A DNA stretch of 64,000 bases from Shinisaurus crocodilurus (GCA_021292165.1 CM037878.1:7742857-7806856); one strand, 5' to 3'. Positions 51,652 through 62,473 are shown, counted from the first letter of the stretch. Notes: a model not told the origin generated them from the letters alone. Numbers and translations are program-made.

Positions 51652-52182
51652 TGTGAAGGACTGCCGCTCGTCCTTTGCATGAGTTCGGGAGTTAACAGGT
51701 TAACCAGAGCTGAGAAAACTCCCTTTCAGTGGTCCCCGACTGGATAAAAGGCAACCGCTTTCAATAGGCGCTGAATGAAAGAGTTGAAATTGACTAGGCA
51801 TAGGAATTGTTTATAGTAAGTTTAATGGAGCAAATCAAAACAAACAGATAAGAACTCCCCTGTAAACAAGAGAAGTCTATAAAAGTTAATGGAGCCTGTA
51901 ACTCCAATACACCTGGAGCTGGAAAGGAGCTCTGCAGACAGGCAATGGCAATACTGACCTTAAAGACCTAAGTTCCTAGAAAGCGGTTCACTGTGAGTGG
52001 TTCAGACTTACAGCCATTACCGGGCGCTTTGCCCGGGGTTGAGTTTGATTGCCCTGACCGAAGTCACAGACGGTCCATGCAGCCCTGCAAATGACTGCTC
52101 GGAACTGGACTGTCTCTGCCCTAGGCGGAGGTCATGGAGGTGGTGGTGTGGGGTGTGTGTGCTTGGTCTGGCTTTCTCCACA
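51652..52182 (-). mobile_element. Solo LTR, family 1
   Basis: Minus-strand relative of 25566-26331: starts TGTGAAGGACTGCCG and ends CTTTCTCCACA in plus coordinates. The left flank GTATA recurs at 52205-52209 beyond a GT run that has probably expanded in the duplication. Confidence 0.82.
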
Positions 52183-52207
52183 GTGTGTGTGTGTGTGTGT
52201 GTGTGTA
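52181..52207. repeat. (GT)n microsatellite at an LTR end
   Basis: GT run directly after the LTR end CTCCACA; probably grew inside the target duplication. Confidence 0.9.
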
Positions 52208-52209
52208 TA

Positions 52210-52965
52210 TACTTTTGTTGCCTTTAGCATCCGCAGCATAACAAATCTTCTGTCACCATCAACATTTTACTGCCCATCTTTGTGCTATAAATTGAGCCTA
52301 CTAAAATGTTCCAATATTAGCACTGTGCAATGTGTATTGATACCACAGTAGTACTCCCTTGTAGGTAACATTTTTCTAATTTTGCATATATGGCAAAAAT
52401 CCTGGTTGCTTTGTTTCATCAGTGACCTTTGAGTGACTTTTGCCATTGGGGACACGTGGGGGGGAGTTTTGATGCAAAAATAGCCCTTTCGATCCTGTTA
52501 TTTGTTCAGTCTGCTTTTGTGGATGTCCAGTTGCAGACAGCCGGCTTCTTGGCCTGGATAATAAAAGCTGCCTGCCAATTCCTCTGCTCTCTGTCTGTGT
52601 TTGGTCTGCTTTACACCTGCCATCTGGACATACAGCAGCTGCCACCCTTCATTCTGACAAATTTGTCCCGAGATTAAGCAAAGAATTAAGCCTTTCTGTC
52701 GGTATGATGCTGATTTAAACCAAGGCTCCAAAAACCAGTCTATTCCCCCAGAATAATGCAGGAATCAAGTTTTCAAACCATGCCCCATCATCCTAGAACA
52801 TTAGGAAATGGGATTTTAATTGGAGTTCAGACACAAAATGCTTCAAAATATGATGGATGAGGCTTGATCTATGATGAATAAATATCTGGTGACCTATACT
52901 TTTTAACCATCCTCCATATCTACATGTAGTGATGTGAAATAGTCTTGCAGCCTATTTCTATACTA
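52210..52965. other. Intergenic, no feature recognised
   Basis: Between a solo LTR and a CR1 end; shows no retroviral gag or pol-like frame. Confidence 0.5.
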
Positions 52966-53409
52966 CTACAAGGATGATAAAGGGAATGGAAACAAGACCC
53001 TATGAGGAGAGACTGAAAGAACTGGGCATGTTTAGCCTTCAGAAGAGGAGACTGAGGGGAGATATGATCACACTCTTCCAGTACTTGAAGGGATGTCACA
53101 CAGAGGAGGGCCAGGATCTCTTCTCGATCATCCCAGTTTGCAGGACACGGAATAATGGGCTCAAGTTACAGGAACCTAGATTCCACCTAAACATCAGGAA
53201 AAAATTCCTGACTGTCAGAGCAATAAGACAATGGAATCAACTACCTAGGGAGGTGGTGGGCTCTCCCAGTCTGGAGGCATTTGAGGTGCAGCTGGACAGC
53301 CATCTGTCAGGGATGCTTTGACCTAGATTCCTGCATTGAGCAGGGGGTTGGACTCGATGGCCTTGTAGGCCCCTTCCAACTCTACTTTTCTGTGATTCTA
53401 TGATTCTAT
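52966..53409 (+). mobile_element. CR1 LINE 3' end
   Basis: Begins at GGATGATAAAGGG, open to 53321, tail CTGTGATTCTATGATTC. Lies between two solo LTRs. Confidence 0.92.
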
Positions 53410-53544
53410 TATTATTTATTAAATGTAAGCGTTGCTTCTAACTGCAAAAAGTAGTCTCAAAGTGACCTTCAGACACAAATACAGAAATCCATAATTGATA
53501 TAAAGGGGGGGGATCAATATAAATCACAAACACCACAATAATAG

Positions 53545-54244
53545 TGTGAAGGACCGCCGCCGGTCCTTTGCGTGAGTTCGGTCCCTGGCTAGGCAGACCG
53601 CATCTGCTTAAATAGACAGTGGGCGAAAGCTGAAATTGACTAGGTACAGGAATTTGTTTATAACAAGTTTAATAAAGCGTAGCAAAACATACAGATAAGG
53701 ACTCTACCATAAACAAGGGGAGTCTATAAAACTTAATGGAGGGTGCAACTCTAATACACATTCAACTAGAAAGAAGCTCTGCAGACAAGCATAGACAGTA
53801 TTGGCCTTAAAAGACCTAAGTTCTTCGAAAGAGGCTCACCGTAAATTGTCTAGGTTTATAGCGGGTTACTGAGCGCCTGCTTGGGGTGGAATTTCTTTGT
53901 CCTGACCAAAGTCATGGATGGTCTGTGCAATCCTGCACCATATTTCCAACAACCTTTTATCTCCTCTCCTTGCTCCCCCCATCCCTTCCTGTTGACAGGT
54001 GGGACCTGCTTTTCCTGCCAGGATCCTGGTTCCCCTGGGTGCTTGAGTGTGTTTCCCAGATCTTTGAGACTGCCAGGGGAAGCTACTGGGGGGTATGTAG
54101 ATGTGTCCCATTGACTTGAATGCAAATGCAGGCTGATGCAAATGACTGCTCGGAACTGAGCTGTCTCTGCCCTAGGCAGAGGTCATGTAGGTGGCGGTGT
54201 GTGTGTGTGTGTGTGTGTGTGTCTGGTCTGGCTTTCTCTCCACA
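53545..54244 (-). mobile_element. Solo LTR, family 1
   Basis: 700 bp, TGTGAAGGACCGCC to CTCTCCACA, perfect 5-bp duplication AATAG (53540-53544, 54245-54249). Contains about 190 bp (about 53938-54131) not present in the copy at 51652. Confidence 0.9.
54197..54222. repeat. (GT)n microsatellite inside a solo LTR
   Basis: 13 GT units just before TCTGGTCTGGC. The copy at 51652 has a shorter, interrupted GT stretch at the corresponding site (52146-52160). Confidence 0.9.
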
Positions 54245-54254
54245 AATAGAAATA

Positions 54255-54420
54255 AAAATAAGCTTATATTATCTCACTAAATTCAGTGAGACTTATTCCC
54301 AAGTAAGCATGCCTTGGATAGTAGCTTTACAGCCCACTCCAATGCATGTTTATTCAGAAGTAATCACTGTGAATTCAGTGGAGTTTACTCTTTAAGTTTG
54401 CACAGAATTGCAACATCAGA
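54255..54420. repeat. Ancient squamate repeat (CAGAAGTAA type)
   Basis: TTATTCCCAAGTAAGCATGC and GCATGTTTATTCAGAAGTAA form an imperfect inverted pair; a related piece lies at 50970-51055. Confidence 0.45.
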
Positions 54421-54424
54421 TGGA

Positions 54425-55680
54425 GAAATCACTTTGGCCAATACTTTGAACTGTGGCCTTCACACCAATGCACCTCTCCGATATATGTCATTGCATTTGC
54501 GTTTAAATGTGAGTTTATTTCTCACATAAGCGGATAATGGGCATATGGCTTGAGGACAGGCAAGGGGCAGGGAGATACGTAATAATATTAAAAGCCAGAA
54601 AGTCCAGGATTTGCATTTGGTTTTTCCTTCAGGAGATTCTGAGCAAACTTCAATGGGTGAGTCAAGTGTAATGGATAATATTTTGGATGTTCCAAATAAT
54701 GGGGACACACTTTGGTTAATGTTCCTTGCACAATTAATATCCAGCTTATGATACAAGTCAAGGTGCCATTTTAATTTTGCATAGAGCAACCTGTTATTAG
54801 TTATTATTAGAACGTTGTGCAAACTGAATGTTTTTCTCGCATCACCTGCCATGAGAGTTTCTCTCTTCCTTCATCCGTGCTTGCTTTGCCTTTCAAATGT
54901 AACCTGTAAACTCTCTGAGAAAGGACAGTCATGCTTCTGTATTCCGTACAACACCTTGGAGATCATTGCTGGAACTAAATACCGTAATTGTAGTAGCAGT
55001 ACATGGGTTACGTGAGAAGAAGGAGTCCATTGCAAGTGTTCTTTACCTTTACGGAACTGTACTAAACTCTTTCTCACCCAGGAGATAGGGTGTGATCCAA
55101 GACTATAAAGACATATATAAATATATAAGGAACATTTGGGACCCATGGAGAAGGGAGGGATATCGATTTATGCTCTGGACCTGTGATTGTTGTTTTTTTT
55201 TTTGTGATTTTCCTTTAACACAAAAGGAAAAAGGAATGGGAAGGGAGGTGGAAAACTGAAAACTCTGGCACCAGTTTTTAAAATTACAGTTCTTATAATG
55301 ACCAACTGGGATGGAAACAGTTCAGGTAGTCTAATCATGAAATGGCTACTGTTAGGTGGCCATTAAGGAAGAGCCAAAGGCAGCTGCTCTCTCCGCAGAG
55401 CCAATGGAACAGTCCATTTTACTTTCTTAATTATTAAATTCTTGTATCGTTTCTTATTTGTTAGCCACCCTGGGAACATAAATTTATGTTGAAAGTGCAG
55501 AATATGAATGATTTTAATAAAGAAATAAATATTGGGATTTACTCCCAAGGAAACATGCATAAGATTGTGTCAAGCAATTATATTGTTATTTATTATCATT
55601 ATTATCATTATAATTATGAATTAATACTTATATACTGTCTTATCTGCTGAAATGCCATCAAGGTGGTGTACAACAACTTA
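54425..55680. other. Intergenic, no feature recognised
   Basis: A/T-rich sequence with a T10-11 run at 55191 and no clear exon or repeat. Confidence 0.5.
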
Positions 55681-55733
55681 AATAATAATAATAATTATTA
55701 TTATTATTATTAATAATAATAATTATTATTATT

Positions 55734-55764
<31 letters not shown>

Positions 55765-55765
55765 A
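55681..55765. repeat. (AAT)/(ATT) microsatellite
   Basis: Alternating blocks of AAT and ATT that form several short inverted repeats, ending at a Sauria SINE. Confidence 0.92.
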
Positions 55766-55998
55766 GCCAGTGTGGCGTAGTGGTGAGAGTGTTGAGCTGG
55801 GACTCAGGAGATCCAGGTTCTAGTCCCCGCTCGGCCATGAAACTCACTGGGTGACTTTGGGCCAGTCACTGACTCTCAGCCTAACCTACCTCACAGGGTT
55901 GTTGTGAGGATAAAATGGAGAGGAGGAGGACTATGTAAGCCGCCTTGGGTTCCTTGCAGGAAAAAAGGCGGGGTATAAATATAATAAATAAATAAATA
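55766..55998 (+). mobile_element. Sauria SINE
   Basis: Full-length copy placed directly after an AAT/ATT microsatellite (55681-55765). Confidence 0.93.
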
Positions 55999-56004
55999 AT
56001 ATTA

Positions 56005-56632
56005 TTATTTCATTTCTATACTGCCCAATAGCCGAAGCTCTCTGGGCGGTTTACAATTATAAAACAATAAAATACAATATAAAAATACAAACAATAAAAA
56101 CATAGAAAACAATTTTCACTAGACATTTTAAAAACAAAATTACTTAAATAGCTAAGACAAGATTATAAAAAGTAGACTGGTGTTTTTTTAAAAAGGTGAC
56201 ATCCACCACCCTGTGTACTATTTTGGAGCTGTTAAATGCCTCAGCATAGAGGGCAGTCTTAACCTGGCGCCGAAAGGATAGTAAAGTTGGCACCAGGCGG
56301 GCCTCAGTGAGGAGCCTGTTCCACAGTTGTGGGGCTACCACAGAAAAGGCCCTCCCCTTTGTTGCCACCTTCCGAGCCTCCCTTGGGGGTGGCAGTCAGA
56401 GGAAGGCCCCAGATGCTGAGCGTAGTGTCCAGATAGATTGTGGTTGGGAGAGGCGTTCCGTCAGGTATTGCGGTCCCAAGCCGTGTAGGGTTTTATAGGT
56501 TAAAACCAGCACCTTGAATCGGGCTTGGTAGCATACAGGCAGCCAGTGCAAGCGGGCCAGAACTGGTGTTATATGTTCAGAACTCCTGGTCCCAGTTATT
56601 ATTAATCTGGCTGCCGAATTTTGAAGGAGTTG
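56005..56632 (-). mobile_element. L2 LINE 3' end
   Basis: [20 protein letters not shown] then [18 protein letters not shown], and further VCYQARFKVLVLTYKTLHGL. Joined to a family B half element. Confidence 0.88.
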
Positions 56633-56702
56633 TAGGCTGGCTGGGGCATGCTGGGAGTTGTAGGTCATTTTTCTGTCTCAACATGCATAGGATTGCACCC
56701 TA
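56633..56702. mobile_element. Foldback family B, right half
   Basis: GGCTGGCTGGGGCATGCTGGGAG through CATGCATAGGATTGCACCC. Fused to an L2 fragment on its left and 45 bp from the FYTTD1 CpG-rich promoter. Confidence 0.78.
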
Positions 56703-56850
56703 AAACAATAAAAACATTTACGGTATCTCTTACGTGTACAAGCGTGCGGAGAACAAGTTGAGCGGCAGAGCGAATATACTCCTCCTCACCTACAGGGGGC
56801 GATGCGCTCAGTTCCACAAAGTGTACGTGGGTGAACGACGCTACCCTCTG

Positions 56851-56860
56851 GCGCACGCGC
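56851..56860. promoter_or_regulatory. NRF1-like site 1
   Basis: GCGCACGCGC, core of the NRF1 palindrome, 214 bp upstream of the FYTTD1 ATG. Confidence 0.6.
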
Positions 56861-56901
56861 AGGAGACGTAGCAACTGGCAGCCTTCTCCGCCCAGTGAAT
56901 T

Positions 56902-56911
56902 GCGCACGCGC
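56902..56911. promoter_or_regulatory. NRF1-like site 2
   Basis: GCGCACGCGC, preceded by T, 51 bp after site 1. Confidence 0.65.
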
Positions 56912-56945
56912 CGGAGGCGTTGGTTGTCGCCGCTCCGACCGGGAG

Positions 56946-56955
56946 GCGCATGCGC
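56946..56955. promoter_or_regulatory. NRF1-like site 3
   Basis: GCGCATGCGC, a perfect palindromic NRF1 core. Confidence 0.7.
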
Positions 56956-56967
56956 CTTGTGCGGCTC

Positions 56968-56977
56968 GCGCATGCGC
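56968..56977. promoter_or_regulatory. NRF1-like site 4
   Basis: GCGCATGCGC, preceded by C, 22 bp from site 3, about two helical turns, so on the same face. Confidence 0.7.
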
Positions 56978-57073
56978 CACAGGAAGAACAAGAAAAAAGA
57001 AGCCCCCTCGCTGTGGTTGGGTCGGTGCTGTTCTTGTGTCTTGTGAGGGGAGGTGGCCACAGGATCAGCGGCC

Positions 57074-57152
57074 ATGAACGGGTTCGGCGCCGGGGCAGCC
57101 CCGCTCCGGAATCCCAGCAGTGAAACCCTGGAAAAGATCGACATGTCGTTGG
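57074..57152 (+). CDS. FYTTD1: FYTTD1 (UIF) coding exon 1, partial gene
   Basis: UIF is a nuclear mRNA-export adaptor that binds UAP56/DDX39B and NXF1 (family knowledge). The exon reads 26 codons plus one base, ending SSETLEKIDMSL, then TTGG-GTGAGG as donor. Human has SNENLDKIDMSLDDIIKLN, so this exon carries the first half of the UAP56-binding motif and splits it at a phase-1 intron. The N-terminal ten residues, rich in Gly and Ala, differ from human. The ATG has a GCGGCC context inside a CpG-rich promoter. Placement head-to-head with RUBCN matches human 3q29. Exon 2 was not recognised in 57153-64000. Confidence 0.9.
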
Positions 57153-58129
57153 GTGAGGCAGCGGGGCTGAGCCTCGGGAGGGAGGGCTCCCGAAGGCGAC
57201 GGGCGGGCGCTAGAACCAGCGAAGAGGATGCTCGGACCGAACCATGAGTGTGTTGGGGGGGGGGGAAGGGGGAGATGGCCGGACCAAGGGAAGCAGCCAG
57301 CGGGGAGGGGGAGGGTTTGGAGGAGTCCAGAAGGAGGAGGGGCCGCAGCAGATGAGCTGGGCGAGACGGACGGGGCCCTTCAGCTCGGGGTGTGTGTGTG
57401 TGAAGCTCAGTGGAACCTCCAGCTCTAGGGGCAGTATGCTGCTATTGTTATTTGTTGTTATTAAGTTACGATTGTGCCACCATCTATGTGCATGGCAGTT
57501 TAGAAAGCATGAGGGGGGGCGGTCTCTGCCCTGAGGGGCTTACCATCTGTAAATGAGCACAAAGGAGAGAATGGGAGAAGGTGGGGGGAAGTGGAGTAAG
57601 GGGTAAGCAGTGGGGGAACGTGCAGTCATTTCGGAGCCATGTACTTATGGGGCCAGGGGGTTGTGCCAAAAGTTTCGTGGCTTTTATACCTCTGAATGCC
57701 ATTTTGGGGGCTGAGGACCAGCACCTTCATGCCCTGCTTGTAGGCTTCATGGAGGTGTCTTGCCTGGCTGCTGTTTGAAACAGGTCCCTAGACCAAAGTG
57801 GTTGCAAGATTAAAAATAAAACATAAATAGCAAACCGTGCTTGTAAAAATGAAGATGGCAGTAGATTCCCCCGCCCCCGCCAAAGCAGCAGTTTAAAAAG
57901 CCAGGCACAGCAAATGGTAAAAGTGCAAAAACCAAAGGTTTCCAGAAATAGAACACTTTTCAGTTAAGAGCCTAAATATTAAAAGGGGAGGAGCCTGGTG
58001 GATTTGCATGCTGAAGGTGGCACAACCACTGGAAAGGCCCTGTCCAGCTGATCTTATGTGAGTGCAGTTCTACAAGCAGAGCCTCAGATGCAGATTTCAA
58101 CTGGTGGGCAGGTGAACCTAATATGGGAG
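57153..58129. other. Start of FYTTD1 intron 1
   Basis: GC-rich for about 250 bp after the donor, then ordinary intron sequence. No exon 2 found. Confidence 0.55.
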
Positions 58130-59030
58130 CAGACAGTCCCTGAGGTAACCTCAGTCTTGTCAGGGTTGAAACTGAACCCTGACAAGACCGAGGTACTTCT
58201 GGTGGGAGACAAGGGGTGGTTAGGGGAGGTTGACCTGGTGCTGAATGGGGTACATCAACCCCTGAAGGACCAGGCCCGCAGCTTGGGGGTCATTCTAGAC
58301 TCCCAGCTGTCCATGGAGGCTCAGGTGTCAGCTGTGAGCCAGGCGGCGCTGTATCAACTCCATCTGATACGGCAGCTGCGCCCCTACCTTCCTAACCATC
58401 TGCTCCCAGCAGTGGTTCATGCCTTGGTCTCCTCTCGCCTAGACTACTGTAATGCGCTCTACGTGGGGTTACCCTGGAAGACCGTTCGGAAGCTTCAGCT
58501 GGTACACAACATGGCGGCTTGCCTGATTAAGGGCAGCCGCCGGCGTGATCACATCACGCCAGTGCTGAAGGATTTGCACTGGCTACCAGTTGCTTGCCGA
58601 GCCGAATTCAAGGTGTTGGTTTTGACCTTTAAAACCCTACATGGCTCCAGCCTAGTTTATCTCAAGGAGCGCCTCCAGCAACATCAAGTAGGCCGCTCAA
58701 CAAGATCTGCCACGGATGGCCTTCTCCTTATCCCATCAGTCAGAGCAGCCAGGCTGGTGGGGACTAGGAAGAGGGCCTTCTCTGTGGCAGCCCCCACGTT
58801 ATGGAACTCCCTCCCTAGTGACCTTCGCCATGCCCCCTCCGTGATGAGCTTCCGCCGTGCATTAAAAACATGGCTATTCAGGCGGGAATATGGGGCGGGT
58901 TAGGATTTTAAAAGAATTTTTTATACTGTTTTAATTATTATATTTTATTGTATTGTTTTAAGTGTACATCGCCCTGGGTGGCTGGCCAGATGAGTGATTT
59001 ATAAATATAATAAATAAATAAATAAATAAG
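58130..59030 (+). mobile_element. L2 LINE, RT C-terminal part and 3' end
   Basis: Open frame to 58903 with [48 protein letters not shown] and [16 protein letters not shown]. Truncated before the RT catalytic motif. 3' tail of ATAA repeats. Confidence 0.92.
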
Positions 59031-59114
59031 AAATAATCTGTCCCCAAGCTGTTGAGGGCTTTCAAAATTAAGGCAGGGGTGGGGAACCTCGGGCCTAGAG
59101 GCCAAATTCAGCCC

Positions 59115-59362
59115 TTTATTTATTTATTTATTTATTATATTTATACCCCACCTTTTTTCCTGCAAGGAACCCAAGGCGGCTTACATTATATTATCCTCCT
59201 CCTCCTCTCCATTTTTATCCTCACAACAACCCTGTGAGGTAGGTGAGGCTGAGAGTCAGTGACTGGCCCAAAGTCACCCAGTGAGTTTCATGGCCGAGCG
59301 GGGACTAGAACCCGGATATCCTGAGTCCCAGTCCAACACCCTAACCACTACGCCACACTGGC
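59115..59362 (-). mobile_element. Sauria SINE
   Basis: Full-length minus-strand copy, tail TTTATACCCCACC, head CCACTACGCCACACTGGC. Nested in an old hAT element. Confidence 0.92.
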
Positions 59363-59368
59363 ACACAC

Positions 59369-59433
59369 CTGGCTGGGGCATGCTGGGAGTTGTAGGCCAA
59401 AAACATCTGGGGACCCAAGGTTGGAGAACACTG
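59369..59433. mobile_element. Foldback family A, half element
   Basis: Only the right arm (GGCTGGGGCATGCTGGGAG to GAGAACACTG) followed by CTCTAGAG. The left arm is missing and abuts the head of a Sauria SINE. Confidence 0.88.
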
Positions 59434-60794
59434 CTCTAGAGTTTCCCAGAATGCCTTCTCCCTTCCCCTGGCTCCACCCCCTTTCCCCCAACCACCAATC
59501 ACTTGGTGGTTTCCTCCTGGCTTCTGTTTAGCTTTTCCCCATTCGAAAAGGTTGAAATGCCTCTCCCAAGGCTTAGTGACTGGCAGTAAGAGTTTTAAGC
59601 TACAATATGCTGGTATTTATTTGGTTTTTTGAATTTTTGGCCCTCCCCCTTTTGTGCCACTCACCACTGAGATGTGGCCCCCTGGAGAGTTTCTCCAAAG
59701 TTGAATGCAGCCCTCCGGCTGAGAGAGATTTCCCACCCAAGGCTTAAAGCCAGCACTTCAAAATGTAGCATTCATATTGAGCCTGGAAACAGGCTCAACA
59801 GGCAGCCATTAAAAGTGGTTGTGTACTATGCACTGATTCTCTTGAGTTTCTGATAGTAATCTGGCCAACACCTTCTGAACCAATTTACATTTCTGGACTT
59901 TCCTGAAAGGCAGTGCCATGTAGAAAGCGTTGCAGTAATCCTGTCTGGAAGTAACTATAGTAGTAGGCGATCACTCGTGACCGAATAAGATTGTCTTCCA
60001 GGATAAAATTACAAAAAGAAAATTATAAAAAGAGGAAATTTAAAAAAAATATTGCGTAGACTCTAGCGATGGGTCTGTAAGTGACTGTGGAGGCCAATTC
60101 TAGATCCACACAGCTTCCCACAGTGAGGACACAGGTTGCCAGATGGAAGATGGTCCTGTAAAGGATTTGTTTGATGTGCTTTTCGCTTAGCACGTTTCTC
60201 CCCTTCACCTTGCACTCAGGCTTCTTCAAAGTCCATAGAACCTTTGTGAATGGCCGACCTCCAATTAGAAGGAACTAGGGCATGGATGAAGTCAGGTCCT
60301 CGTTCTCCAGATAAGACTGCTGCTGGTGCACCAGCCAAAACTCACGAAAACACGCCTTGTTACTGACACCACCTGGACATCCAGAGGAAGCACTGGGACA
60401 AGGGGTACTCCCGTGCTGGATATGTGCTCCTTCCCAGGGAATGCAGTCCTATCAAGAACAGGATATATATATATTATAACCTCCGCTGGGTTGCCAGGTC
60501 TCCCAACTAGCAGTGCCTCTGGAGAATTGACTCCTGCTTCTTGACTCATTTACTGCAGCTAATACATAAAGGTTTAGTAGATGCTTGCTTTGCACACCGA
60601 CTTGAACCTTCGTTTGATCCAGTAATGGAATTACTTTGCACTTACATGGTAGAGCAGGGAGGGGCAGAAGTTAGATCTCTGTATGTTTTGGACTCTGACT
60701 CCCAGAAGCCCCTGTCAGCACGGCGAAGGGTCAGGAGTGTTGGGCACTTAAATCTAAAATATCTGGAGATCCACTTTCTGCCCTCCACTGTGAT

Positions 60795-60862
60795 AGAGTA
60801 TGGCTTTGCATGCAGGAAGGTCTCAGATTCAATCCCAGGACCTTGGCTAGCAGGGCTAGGGA
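60795..60862 (+). mobile_element. tRNA-derived SINE head
   Basis: TGGCTTTGCATGCAGGAAGG then TCAGATTCAATCCCAGG, an A/B-box head cut short before the hAT at 60894. Confidence 0.55.
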
Positions 60863-60893
60863 AGGACCTTGCAAAGCAGCTACTATCCAAAGT

Positions 60894-61420
60894 CAGGGAT
60901 GGGGACTCAGACTCGACTCGTGAGTCGGACTGAGTCCCCCCTCTGACTCGACGCGGACTCGAGTCCCAATATTTTTAATGGGGCTCGAGACTCGACTCGG
61001 GACTCGAGACCAAGGACTCTTCAACATCCCTGGGCTGTGCCAGAAGGAGTGGAGAGGAGCGTGATTGCCGGCGAAGAGCGCATGGAAGCGAGGTGTGCCG
61101 CTGCTCGGCCACTATGGACGGCTACCAGGAGTGCAGCCCCAACAGTGTGTCAAGATTTATTTTGATTGATGTGTTGCGTACTTGGGAGAGGCAGAGGAAG
61201 GACCTGAGATTACTCTGTGTGGCTGCTCTGAGTGTGAAGTAGCCTTATTTTGTTGGGGAAAACCCCCATTGATTTTAATAGGGACTCGTGGAGTCAGCTT
61301 TGGGAGTGACTCGTGACTCGTGAGTCACCATTTTGGACCAAGGACTCGGACTCGAGACTCGGGTCCAAAGACTCGTGACTCGACTCGTGACTCGAGACCA
61401 AGGACTCTTCAACATCCCTG
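60894..61420. mobile_element. hAT element (GACTCG-rich) in FYTTD1 intron 1
   Basis: 527 bp, ends CAGGGATGGGGACTC and CAACATCCCTG, perfect 8-bp duplication TCCAAAGT (60886-60893, 61421-61428). Dense sub-terminal GACTCG/CGAGTC repeats, and GACCAAGGACTCTTCAACATC occurs at both 61009 and the right end. Confidence 0.92.
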
Positions 61421-61890
61421 TCCAAAGTAGACAGAGCTGGGCTAGATGGGCCAGTTGTTGATAAAAGGACATTACATCTGTGAAGAAAACTTGAGTGAGG
61501 TTTTTTGGGGGGGCAAGGAGAGGTTTCTATGGTGGTGGGAGAGAGGAAGGCATGCAACGGGGCAGGTCCTGCAAGGATGCGTTGGTTGTGATAAGAGGCC
61601 TCGTAGGAAGATGGAGAGGCCTTTGCAGAAGCCCATATAACTGGGCAAAAGGGGGCTGCACCTTTGAGAAGTTGCTGTTCCTTGTGGGTAGGCACAGCCT
61701 GTGTAACCTCTGCTCGCCATGGCTCAAGTGGCACGGGCAGTGAGAATTTGTGGCAGCCCTGAACAGGAGGGAGAGGGTCCACGGGCCTTGCAGTGGCTCA
61801 TGGGTGTGGGCCTTGGATCCATTTTACGTAGCCCCTGGTGGGCCTACCAAACAAGTTTTCAAGTTGTAAGAAACAGAGCAGCAGTTCTTT

Positions 61891-61916
61891 GGTGGTGGTG
61901 GTGGTGGTGGTGGTGG
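61891..61916. repeat. (GGT)n microsatellite
   Basis: About nine GGT units. Confidence 0.92.
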
Positions 61917-62027
61917 ACCGCCTGAAAATTGCTGGGGATCTTGGCAAGGCCACACACAACTTTTTTGTTTGTTTGGTCTACACAGAACTTCACATTTTAA
62001 TAACACTTTATTCTTCAGCACCTACAT

Positions 62028-62465
62028 CAGGGGTCCTCAAACTTTTTAAACAGGGGGCCAGTTCACTGTCCCTCAGACTGTTGAGGGGCCGGACTATAGT
62101 TTGAAAAAAATATGAACGAATGGATCAAGTAAAAAAAAAAAAGGACCCGGGTCCTTTTTTTTTTTACTTGATAGGGGTGAATTCCCCCCCCCCTTAAATG
62201 GAAAGTTATTTTATTTATTTCATTTTTATACCGCCCAATAGCCAAAGCTCTCTGGGCGGTTTACAGCAATTAACAAGACAGTCCCTGCCCGCAGGCTTAC
62301 AATCTAAAAAGACATGACACACAAGGAAAAAGGCATGGGGAGGGAAGAAGGGGGAATATTAATGAATACACCTGGCATTAATGAATACTCCGATCGGCCG
62401 CCGGGCCGGATAAAAAGGCAAGGCGGGCCGGATGTGGCCCGCGGGCCTTAGTTTGAAGACCCCTG
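62028..62465. mobile_element. SPIN-type (SPACE INVADERS) hAT, non-autonomous
   Basis: 438 bp, starts CAGGGGTCCTCAAACTTTTT and ends AGTTTGAAGACCCCTG, with GGGGGCCAGTTCACTGTCCC and CCGGATGTGGCCCGCGGGCC as in SPIN, a family known for horizontal spread among tetrapods. Perfect 8-bp duplication ACCTACAT. Contains a nested tail fragment at about 62205-62345 and an A/T-rich near-palindrome around GGACCCGGGTCC at 62124-62172. Confidence 0.9.
62205..62345 (-). repeat. LINE/SINE 3' tail nested in SPIN
   Basis: TATACCGCCCAATAGCCAAAG to CTTACAATCTAAAAAGACATG. Confidence 0.7.
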
Positions 62466-62473
62466 ACCTACAT

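Larger units (their letters stand above)
56745..57250 (+). promoter_or_regulatory. FYTTD1 promoter, CpG-rich
   Basis: CpG-dense stretch spanning the FYTTD1 start, with no TATA box seen. It begins just after a CR1/L2/MITE-rich area, and the 5' UTR should lie within 56980-57073. Confidence 0.8.
59074..59742. mobile_element. Old hAT element with nested insertions
   Basis: Left end CAGGGGTGGGGAACCTCGGG; right end near GAGAGATTTCCCACCC, with GCAGCCCTCCGGC typical of this hAT class. A minus-strand Sauria SINE (59115-59362) and a half family A element interrupt it. Terminal duplication not readable. Confidence 0.6.

Noticed and set aside
51652..54244. Two LTRs in the same orientation flanking 1.4 kb, read as a provirus
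   Set aside because: The right copy has its own 5-bp duplication (AATAG) on both sides, and the sequence between contains no gag, pol or env-like frame, so they are independent solo LTRs.
58058..58903. Host gene with a 281-codon frame
   Set aside because: Matches the L2 reverse transcriptase C-terminal region and ends in an L2 3' UTR.
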